The position numbers and the translations under genes were made by a program. Shown here in pieces: positions 55,331 through 64,000 of a stretch of 64,000 bases of DNA. Within the stretch, counting starts at the first letter, position 1. Every line of letters starts with the position of its first letter. The notes below the pieces were generated by a model. The model was given only the letters and a program-made list of their open reading frames with translations, was not told the DNA's origin and did not search any database. Source of the DNA: Linum tenue (lineage: Eukaryota; Streptophyta; Magnoliopsida; Malpighiales; Linaceae); NCBI GenBank assembly GCA_946122785.1, contig CAMGYJ010000002.1, positions 20,124,492-20,188,491 of the forward strand, given 5' to 3'.

Positions 55331-56489
55331 GGAAAAAATCCCACTGTACACATGTTTTTAAAAAAAAAATCTCAAAATACACATGTTATGAAAAAATTCT
55401 CAATCTACGCATGTTTGGGCCTTCACCGCGTCAGACTAAGGCGGTGATTGCTTCACCGCGTTAAAGAAGAGCGGTGATTGCATCACCGCGTTAGAGAAAA
55501 ACGGTGATTGCATCACCGCTGTAGACAAAAACGGTGATAGCTTCACCGCATTCAACGGCCGCGGTGAAGGCCTGACCTTCGTCGAATCTGTAAAAAAACG
55601 TAACTTTGTGCTCGGTTATCCGATCGTGGTGAATTTTTTTTTGATTCCGCATAATTTTTCGAGATCTTGCAAGCCTCAAACGGCCAAAGGCGGTTTGGTC
55701 CCGCCTTCGTCCCAAAAAAACGTCGTTTGCTACCCCGAACGAGCCTTTTTCGATTTCGTCAAACTTTGAACGACCATAACTTTGTGCTCCACAATCCGAA
55801 AAATCATGAATTTTTTTTTAATTTGCATAACTTTTTGAGGACTACAATTTTTAGTAGGAGAGAATTTTCAAAAAATGAATTATTTTGGATATACGGGATT
55901 TTGGGAATAAGTTTACCTTCCCTTTTTAGGAATCCAAGTACATTCCGAAATTATGTCTATGATAAAAATTGTAGTCCTCAAAAAGTTATGCAAAATCAAA
56001 AAAAAATTCATGATTTTCGGATTGTGGAGCACAAAGTTATGGTCGTTCAAAGTTTGACGAAATCGAAAAAAGGCTCGTTCGGGGTAGCAAACGACATTTT
56101 TTCGGGACGAAGGCGGGACCAAACCGCCTTCGGTTTGCGGCTTGCAAGATCTCGAAAAATTATGCGGAATAAAAAAAAATTTCACCACGATCGGATAACC
56201 GAGCACAAAATTACGTTTTTTAAAGATTTGACGAAGGTCAGGCCTTCACCGCCTTTCTCTAGAGCGGTGATGCACTGCTGATGCAATCACCGCCCTCCTC
56301 TACAGCGGTGATGCAATCACCGTTTTCCTCTAACGCGGTGATGCAATAACCGCTCTTCTTGAACGTGGTGATCCAATCACCGCCTTAGTCTGACGCGGTA
56401 AAGGCCCAAACATGCATAGATTGGGAAATATTTTCATAACGTGTGTATTTTGAATTTTTTTTTAAAAACATGTGTATAGTGGGAAATTT
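55331..56489. mobile_element. 1.16-kb hairpin element in the leader of the second KS-like gene
   Basis: Nearly the whole element folds back. Outer tips are ATCCCACTGTACACATG and, inverted on the right, CATGTGTATAGTGGGAAA. Subterminal GCGGTGATTGCATCACCGC units are palindromic themselves and are repeated four to five times on each side. The inner arms share ACCATAACTTTGTGCTCC-type and GATCTTGCAAGCC blocks. TCCGTTTTTCTT (12 bp) flanks both sides (55319-55330 and 56490-56501). No ORF is convincing; the 55667-56281 frame simply reads through the hairpin. Confidence 0.85.
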
Positions 56490-57011
56490 TCCGTTTTTCT
56501 TCTGTCTTCTTTCCAAGGCATGTCTAAGAAAAATTGATGCTCCCACTGTATTATCATTTCTCGAATGACTATAATCTCACTCTGTTGGTTTCATTAGTAC
56601 TTCAATTTTTGAGGTTCAATGATCCCCTTAATAATTCCAAATTAATGGCGGATTACGTGCCCCAGTTGTGGTGCTGGAGACAGATTAGACATCGATACTT
56701 GACTAACAATATTTTGACCAATAATGAATGAGCAGTCAGTGATGCCTTTGGCCATGACACATCGTTCTCTGAAGGTGATATTTTCAGTACGAGATTAGGC
56801 GGAAGTGTCTTTTCAATGAAGACTAACTCATGAGATTTCACTTTTTCTCTTGTAGTTGCAATTTCGTGTTCGACCACCCAAGGGACTCTCTTTGCCTTAT
56901 ATAAGTGAAGCCCTTTTGGCTACAATTTTGCAAGGAGCATCGTGCATATATACATGCAAAGTGAAGCAACGATAAAGAACCACCCTGCTTCACTGTAAAA
57001 ATAAAAATAAA
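56490..57011 (+). promoter_or_regulatory. Proximal leader of the second KS-like gene
   Basis: Continues the leader homology with 43325-43530 (TCTTCTTTCCAAGGCA; CAACGATAAAGAACCACC just before the ATG). About 56655-56925 is an extra 270 bp absent from the first gene; its minus strand has an open frame of unknown origin. CTTATATAAG at 56897-56906 could be a TATA box. Confidence 0.5.
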
Positions 57012-60000
57012 ATGTTTGTTTGCATGGCAATGGCAGGTAGTCAACCTCCAATGTCTTCTAAATCTGTGTCTCCTCTTGTTCCTGCTGCTATCACAGGTTC
57101 AGCTTCCTTCTCTTCACTTTACATCAATGATGATAGTTTCTTTGGAAAAAAATTACCAAGTAAACCCAACGTTCAATTCAAACTTCTCCCTCGGCTGCTC
57201 TCCTTGTGCAGCAAAATGCAGAGAATCTGGATCACTGCTCACCACAGAATTTAGCAACACCAGTTTGGTATTCCTCCATTTCCCTCTTCTTCATTTTCTG
57301 TTATCCTAATCACTGCACCAGAAGCTACATTGCCCTCTTCCTCTCTTATTTTTTGTGTGATGATGGGCATACTACTTACAAATTAAGCATCATCTGTTTT
57401 CCAATTGCAGAGCTGCGATGACTCGAGAAGAATACAACGGATAAAGAAGATGTTTGATGAGGCTCAACTCTCAGTGTCTGCATATGACACTGCTTGGATG
57501 GCCATGGTTCCAACTCCTACTTCATCCATGGAAGACTCTCCTTTCTTCCCTCAATGTGCTAGATGGATACTGGACAACCAACTGAGTGATGGCTCTTGGG
57601 GTCTCCCTCGCCGTGATCCATCCTTAACCAAGGATGCTCTCTCCTCTACCTTGGCTTGCATTCTCGCTCTCCAACGTTGGGGCCTTGGTGAACAACAAGT
57701 CACTAAAGGTAATAATATACAACTTACATTCCTCAATGGGTTAGTCCAAATCGAGATTTTACTTTAAAAACTACTCTAGAACATTTATGCACACATGTTG
57801 CTGCGATGTTGTTGTAGGACTCCGGTTTCTTGACTGCAATTCAGCCTCCCTAACGGATCAGAAGCAGCATGTACCTATTGGGTTTGACATAATATTCCCT
57901 GGCATGATTGACTGTGCAAAAGATTTACGATTGAACCTCCCTTTCAAGTCAACTGATGTAGATGCTATGCTAACTAAGAGAAATGTGGAGCTTACAAGGT
58001 ATAATCCCCCATCTTCTGTACTGTATATGCATGCATTGCTTCCCTATTTGTGCTCTCATTTTATTCTCTCCTTCTACATTAGTGGGTTCAGTAGAAATGC
58101 AGAGGGAAGGAGAGCCTACTTGGCATATGTTTCAGAAGGTATCCAACACACACAAGACTGGGACATGGTGATGAAATATCAGAGGCAGAATGGATCCCTC
58201 TTCAACTCACCTTCGACTACTGCAGTTGCTTTTTCTCATCTTCGAGATCCTGATTGCCTTCGCTATCTGTCTTCCATCTTAGACAAATTTGAGAATGCTG
58301 GTCTGTCATTTTTAACTACAGTCTTCTAGAATCCTTGCCCCACCTTCTTTTTTAACATCTACTGAAAACCACTAATGCCTATGTCCTTGTTAGCTCCAAC
58401 AATACATCCACTGGACATACGCAGCCGCCTTTCAGTCATAGACACTCTTGAAAGTCTGGGAGTTGCTCGATATTTCACCAATGAAATAAAGATGTTGCTG
58501 GACCAGACATACCAGTAAGCAATTATTTACTTAGCTCTAGGATTGTGTTTTAACGGAATTTATGAGTGAAACCATGATACACCTATCACATAAACAGATG
58601 CTGGTTGCAAGGGGATGAAGAAATATTTCTGGATACAACCACATGTTCTATGGCTTTTAGATTGTTGCGTGTCTATGGATACGATGTCTCTTCAGGTATG
58701 TCTTTCAAATGCATGAAAATGGTGTTATGGTGATCACGTGATGTTATTTTTCTACTGTCAACTTCTGACTTGCTGTGTTAAAATTACCTACAGATCGTCT
58801 ATCTCCATTCTCAGAAGATTGTTTCTTCAATTCACTAGAAGGATACTTAAAGGACAAGACTGCTGTACTGGAATTGCACAAAGCTTCACAAATAATTTAT
58901 CCAGAAGAACCTATCCTGGAAGAACTAAATTCTTGGACCATGAATTTCCTTAAACAGGAATTCTGCAACGACTCGATTTATCGTGACCAAATTGATGAGA
59001 GTATCAGCACAAAGGTATGATGTACTCAGGGTTAGTGCTTGATGAATTATTAGAGATCAGTAGAACCTGCTATTTCAGGGAAAACATAGCTCTTCCAGAG
59101 TAACTATGGAATATGCTTAAACTTAAGAGATAGAAGCAGTACCTTTTAGATAAATGCTACTATTTGTCTTTTTTGGAGCAAACCCAGAAAGAAAGATAAA
59201 ATTCTATGTTCTTGAATCCTACTCTTTGCTAAGATACCTTTCATCTCATTTCAGGTGCAAGATGCTCTCACATTTCCCTATCATGTTGATTTGGATCGCT
59301 TATGCCACATGAGAAGCATTCACCATTACAGTGATATAGATTACACTTGGACCTTGAAGACCTCCTATCGGTACACCTCTTTCCTTCTCCCTGAATCTGA
59401 AGTACCTCTGAAAGAATTTTACTTCTGCTCACTGTGGTTTGCCGCTTTATGGTTCTGGTTGCAATACTAGTTGTCCAAACATTGGGAATAAGGATCTTCT
59501 TAAACTGGCAGCAGAAGACTTCAATTTCTGCCAGTCGATACAGCAGAAAGAACTCAAGCTGCTAGGAAGGTTTGATTCTTGATACTTTCCTTCTGTTGTT
59601 TGCTGTTTGCATGTTTGTTGAGAGGTTTATCCTGTCCACTTCTTCCAGAGACGTGTTAGGAGCGGTTTAGCTATTCTTTCTTCGAGCTGCAACTTTAACA
59701 TCCTGCAAGGAACTTAAAATTTGTCAGCCATAGCTAAAAAGTTGCTTGTTGTGTACCATTCTTACGAACTCGGGTTATGTATGCAGGTGGATCATTGAGA
59801 ACAAGTTAGACAAGCTATCATTTGCGAGGCAGAAACTGGGCTATTGCTACTTTTCAGCTGCTGCAACTATCTATGCACCTGAACTATCTGATGCTCGCAT
59901 CTCATGGACCAAAAATGGCGTGCTTACAACTGTCGTGGATGACTTTTTCGATGTCGCGGGTTCCATGGAAGAATTAATAAACCTTGTTCAGTTGCTTGAG

Positions 60001-61003
60001 AAGTACGCTACCCTTCAATCATGTTGTTCTTGGTGCTGCTTATCATTCTTCCACTCTATCTGCCAGTCGAAATTATAAGGTTTTCAATGAATTGCAGGGG
60101 TGAAGTGGATGCAAGCATAGATTTTTGTTCCGAGGAAGTCGAGATCCTTTTCACAGCAATCCGAGGCACCATTCGTGAAGTTGGAGACATGGCATTGGCA
60201 TGGCAAGGACGTGATGTTTCCAGTCATATAAATGACATTGTGAGTTGAAGCTCTCTTTTACCTTTCTTTGCTACTCTGTGACCCAACTAGGATTTCCATT
60301 TGTCAAACCTTTGCTACTACTATATAGTATATTAACAGTTTGGTAATGTGAAACTACCATATTTGTGACAGTGGGTGGAAACGGTGAAGTCAATGTTGAA
60401 AGAAGCGGAGTGGTCAAAGAACAAGTGGGTGCCAACAATGGATGAATATTTGCAGAACGCAGGCATGTCATTCGCATTGCTGCCGATTGTTCTTCCTTCT
60501 GTATATTTAGTAGGTCCAAAGCTCTCGGAGGAGATGGTGAGCAGTGCAGAGTATAAGAATCTGTATGAAGCGATGAACACTTGTGGGCGCTTGCTCAATG
60601 ACTGGAGAGGAGTTCAGGTGAAATAGCTTTCTCTCTGGATCTGAATTCATTACTCAGAGCAAGTTTTGTGGGTTTGGCGATGAGTTTAAGACTGTGGTTT
60701 CTGCAGAGGGAGTCGGAGCAAGGGACGGTGAATGCGGTCTCGGTGCTGCTGCATGAAGGTGGTCGGACCTTGGACGACGCCATGGAAGAGGTGAAGAGAC
60801 TAATTGAGAGGGAGACGAAGCAACTGTTGAAGTTGGTGTTGTTGGAGAAGGAGAATGGAATACCAAACTGCTGCAAGCAGTTGTTTTGGAACATGACAAA
60901 GGCTTGTCACCTTTTTTACATGAACAATGATGGGTACACTAATGAGGAAATGGTTGGTGTAGCCAAGTCCATCCTTGATGAACCTATCCACCTTTCTCCT
61001 TAA
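57012..61003 (+). CDS. KSL: ent-Kaurene synthase-like class I diterpene synthase, copy 2
   Basis: Fourteen exons join in frame to 797 aa: 57012-57096, 57212-57267, 57411-57708, 57818-57998, 58083-58300, 58394-58514, 58598-58695, 58794-59014, 59255-59370, 59471-59569, 59787-60002, 60098-60239, 60372-60617 and 60707-61003. Exon sizes match copy 1 except exons 3, 9 and 14, so the two arose by tandem duplication. There is no DXDD; DDFFD lies at 549-553; the second metal motif NDWRGVQRE (693-701) keeps the usual Glu that copy 1 has changed. The PIVLP block near the active site reads [10 protein letters not shown] here against [10 protein letters not shown] in copy 1, which could shift product outcome. 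The protein would use copalyl diphosphate in plastids. Its leader carries the 1.16-kb hairpin element, so its expression may differ from that of copy 1. Confidence 0.93.
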
Positions 61004-62444
61004 TAAGATTAACTAGAATGGAGTGGAATAAGGCAACTATCACAATTTAGCATTGTGAACTAATAAAGTCACTTATATATGGAAAAAAAGTAATGAGTTA
61101 GATAAGAGTGTAAGGGGCATTCTAATTAGTCAATATTTGCCAGGGTCGTCATTGGAGAATTGATCGATGTTGCCGCTCATTTGTTGAAATATGGAATTTC
61201 AATAGAAAAAATAGCATGACAGAGTATGGAGGTCATTTTGTGGTCTGCTATCAATGTCACACTTGCTACTAAGCAATTTTGGGATATGAGATATGAAGTT
61301 ATACAACGGAATGATTTTTAGGTTCAATGTGGTTGTCTCCAGTTTTGATCCTTGAGCAATTTTAATGGTCACACAATTCGTGGGCCCAAGCGCAAAATCG
61401 CGGACGGGGGAGAAACCGCACAAAAAACGCGAATTTTATTTAATTAGAGCGCGAATTGTTCTGAAAAAATCGCGAACTGTATTTTGCAGAGAAGGTCATA
61501 AATGTCTGGAACCAAATCACTTGAACTTTAAACTAAAACAAGGCACTTGCAATTAAAATTCGAAGGATTAGCTTAAGATATCACTTATTTGAGACAAATT
61601 CCAGTGAAAGTAATAGCTGCTGGCAAAAGACAACACTTCGCCACTTTATTGAAGAAAAGGGTACATGCAATGAGATTTGGAGATGACGGAATATGATCTG
61701 GAGTTGAAAATCTCAACGAGTGGACAACGATGATCCTTATTTTTGGCAATTCATCGCGGCTATGCAAATTGGACTGTTACATGGACTGCAAAAGCGAGTG
61801 AAATAGGGACTGAAAAATCGACTGAAATAGAGGCTGGGGATGTAATAGAGCATATTGATTGAGCAAGGTTTGACAAGGTGTTCATGGATCTCAAGTTCTT
61901 CAAATCTTTGGGAGGATATTTGAGCAAAATGACGTTGTTTTAGTGAATTTAATTAATAAAAAAATTAATTTATTATTTATTTTATGAATTTAAACGTTAA
62001 AAGTTGATGTTATTTGTTGAATTGTAAGTAAATTCTCCTCAACTATGTTTTATTTATGATTAAATTCATCGAATATTATGTGTTTTCACATTTTATATAT
62101 TTTGTCAAACCGACATGGATCAGCACAAATCGATTGTACCAATAATCCTACTATTCCACTAGTCAAACCGACACCACGGTATAAACCGGTTTGACAATCT
62201 TAGATACATGCCAAAATGCCAACCAAAAAATAGTAACGAAAAAGCTAGAGTTGTAATTGGTTGCCATATCCCTTCTTTGGCAACCAATTAGTGGTTTTGT
62301 TTTAGTAACGCCGCTATATCCACCATCTTGGCTACCAAAATTTGGTTGTGGCTACGTTTTAGTGACCAATTTTTCTTTAAGTGACTTGCGAAAACCAAAT
62401 TTTACTGTAGTGATGCTGAAATTTGGTGTTGAGATCAAAATCTC
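61004..62444. other. Intergenic DNA, no gene seen
   Basis: Downstream of copy 2. It contains AATCGCGAACTGTATTTTGC-type sequence near 61470 and AT-rich DNA from 61950. Nothing could be assigned. Confidence 0.55.
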
Positions 62445-62627
62445 TGGGTAAATTGCAAGTTAGGTCACTTGAATTACTAAATAATTTCATGTTTGCCATT
62501 AAAATTAATTTATTTCATTCTTGGTCACTAAAATTAGTTCAACATTTCAAGTTTGGTCACTCTCTGTTAGTCTCCGTTAATTTTTGTTAATTTGGCAGTC
62601 AGCCTTTACAGTTGACCGTTAAATGAG
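62445..62627 (+). repeat. Second copy of the Pack-element end sequence
   Basis: GGGTAAATTGCAAGTTAGGT, TTTGCCATTAAAATTAA, TTGGTCACTAAAATTAG and GTCACTCTCTGTTAGTC match the left end at 53150-53330 in order. It is cut at 62627 by the Copia LTR. Confidence 0.75.
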
Positions 62628-62881
62628 TGTTAATCAAAACGGAAACAAAAGATAATCGACACCGAGTTTAAGTGGTTTCCTTGTTAAGGGAGAACGAGAC
62701 TAGTCCACGACCGAAGCAGTAATCGTCTTATTCAGATACTTGATAAAGAGTACATACGTAGCTATATACAGGTCTAGTATAATTAACCCTAGTCGAGCAC
62801 CCTAGGGGAATGGAGAGCTCGGCACTACACAATAGGCCGAATACAAATATATACATTTGGGCCTAGCCCTATACCTCAACA
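62628..62881 (-). repeat. 3' LTR of the Copia element
   Basis: 254 bp with TG...CA ends next to a polypurine tract at 62882-62895. Confidence 0.8.
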
Positions 62882-63976
62882 GCCTCCCTCAAATTGATGG
62901 AGGTCTCGCATCATCAATTTGCCAGCGAGATAGTTGTGTCTACTAGCCATGAAAGCCTTCGTCAAGAGATCTGCAATCTGGTCCTCGAAAGAAATGTAGA
63001 AGATACGAAGAGCACCATTGCGAACCAAATCCCTGATATAGTGAACGTGAACCTCGATGTGTTTAGTACGATCATGAAGAACCATATTTATAGTTATACG
63101 GACAGCACTAGTGTTGTCAACATACTGCTGCATAGGAACCTCACAAGTCACACCCAAGTCACCTAACAATCTTTGCAGCCATTCAAGTTCCGAAGTAACC
63201 TCTGACATCACTCTGCACTCAGCTTTGATGGATGGTTTGGAAACCGGATCCTGCTTCTTACAACGCCATGAGATAAATGATTCACCAAGCCGCACGCACC
63301 ATCCACTCGTGGATCGTCTAGTATTAATACATCATGCAAAATCGAAATCGAAAAACCAATGAACCTGTAGAAGGTAGAAACAATCCCACCATCCGAGTAC
63401 CCTGTAAGTATCTGAGAATCCGATGAACAACATCCATATGACTCATGCGCGGTGCAATCATAAACTGAGACACCACCTGAACAAGAAATGCAATATCTGG
63501 ACGAGTGGAAGCTAGATAGATCAATTAACCAACAACACTACGATAGTGTTTCCCCCCGTCAGACAGCAGCTCACCTGTCTCCCTCCCCAACTTCAAATTT
63601 TGCTCCATGGGCGTCGAAATAGGTAGGTAGTTTCCAAGAGATCATCAATGTACTTTGACTAACTGGGGAGAATACCCTGGGGCGAGCGAGTGACCTACAG
63701 ATCGAAGAAGTAGGATAAGGAGCCTAGTTCCTTGAGACTGAAAGAGGCATGAAGGCCTTTAGTAAGAGCAGCAATACCATCATGATCATCACTAGAGATG
63801 ATCATATCTTCGACATAGAGCAGGAGGACAACAAGACCACTAGAAATCCGCCGAGTAAAGAGTGAAGGCTCGTTAACACTCTGCTGAAACCCAAGAGCCA
63901 TAAACGTGGAGTGAAACTTATCGAACCACGCTCGAGGGGCCTGCTTCAACCCATACAAAGATCGATGAAGGAGCAA
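62876..63976 (-). pseudogene. Copia pol fragment: reverse transcriptase and RNase H with frame breaks
   Basis: 63695-63976 holds RT sequence: LHRSLYGLKQAPRAWFDKF and the catalytic block LLLYVEDMIISS, where Copia normally has YVDDM, so one catalytic Asp is Glu. 63324-63524 holds MIYLASTRPDIAFLVQVVSQ and RILRYLQGT. 62876-63295 holds the RNase H (KAECRVMSEVTSELEWLQ, VDNTSAV, KHIEVHVHYIRD, ADLLTKAF). The three are in different frames, so the pol is broken. In the RNase H, AECRVM replaces the usual AEYRAM. Confidence 0.88.
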
Positions 63977-64000
63977 ACCTGATCATCACCTTCAGAAAAA

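Larger units (their letters stand above)
62628..63990 (-). mobile_element. 3' part of a Ty1/Copia retrotransposon, running off the window
   Basis: On minus the order is reverse transcriptase, RNase H, polypurine tract (TTTGAGGGAGGC) and a 254-bp LTR (62628-62881) with TG and CA ends (TGTTGAGGTATAGG ... TTTTGATTAACA). The rest of pol, gag and the other LTR lie beyond 64000. Confidence 0.88.

Noticed and set aside
55667..56281. 204-codon frame across the hairpin as a gene
   Set aside because: It reads through the two arms of an inverted repeat, so its parts are reverse-complement echoes of each other; no family signal.
56653..56877. Minus-strand 74-codon frame upstream of KS-like copy 2 as a gene
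   Set aside because: Short, no recognised domain, and lies in a 270-bp segment absent from the paralogous leader; more likely inserted DNA.
43531..61003. KS-like genes as copalyl diphosphate synthases (class II)
   Set aside because: No DXDD motif is present; DDFFD and an ND...E motif mark class I enzymes.

Overview
This window looks like nuclear DNA from a flowering plant, most likely a eudicot. The genes have many short introns with GT/AG borders, AT-rich intergenic DNA surrounds them, and there are TTTAGGG-type telomere-like arrays and a very high load of plant-type transposable elements (plant LINEs, Copia, Mutator-like elements, MITEs). A run of exactly 100 N at 32897-32996 shows it is a draft assembly. 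No bacterial, organellar, tRNA, rRNA or CRISPR feature was seen.

Layout. 1-722 is a small element with ~215-bp inverted arms. 1013-4636 is a 5'-truncated LINE flanked by an apparently perfect 483-bp direct duplication. 5413-20339 is a ~14.9-kb Mutator-like element (MULE) with ~0.8-0.9 kb inverted ends. It carries three genes: a plant-transposon-domain protein, a nine-exon Ulp1/C48 protease homologue with Ser at the expected catalytic Cys position, and a four-exon FAR1-type MULE transposase with SWIM and two zinc knuckles. Its right half holds an internal tandem duplication with telomere-like arrays. 21058-22725 is a decayed LINE. 23340-27973 is a foldback MULE with a 9-bp target duplication. 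Its arms are built from sequence related to the LTR of the non-autonomous retrotransposon (24296-27856) that later jumped into it. 28-31 kb is AT-rich with nested MITEs.

Genic part. 31098-32772 (minus) holds the last six exons of a family-1 beta-glucosidase cut by the assembly gap. 33-34.5 kb looks like the 3' part of another LTR element. 35517-36932 (minus) is an intact single-exon ARM-repeat gene. 43531-47672 and 57012-61003 (plus) are two intact 14-exon ent-kaurene-synthase-like class I diterpene synthases (801 and 797 aa by my exon models), a tandem pair. Extra decayed copies of their 5' leader lie at 51.5 kb and 54.8-55.3 kb. Between the two genes are a Pack-type element carrying an Aux/IAA gene fragment (53.1-54.8 kb), a hAT-like MITE inside that fragment, and a 1.16-kb hairpin element (55331-56489). 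The window ends in the 3' half of a Copia element on the minus strand.

How it fits together. The host genes that matter are the beta-glucosidase, the ARM protein and the two diterpene synthases. The glucosidase and synthases could belong to a diterpenoid locus, but no P450 or class II cyclase is visible here, so that is only a suggestion. The rest is a nested record of transposition. The large MULE encodes a complete-looking transposase, and its terminal motif (CTACGGTG) is shared with the foldback element. Exon models were built by eye from reading frame and GT/AG sites and are not transcript-supported.
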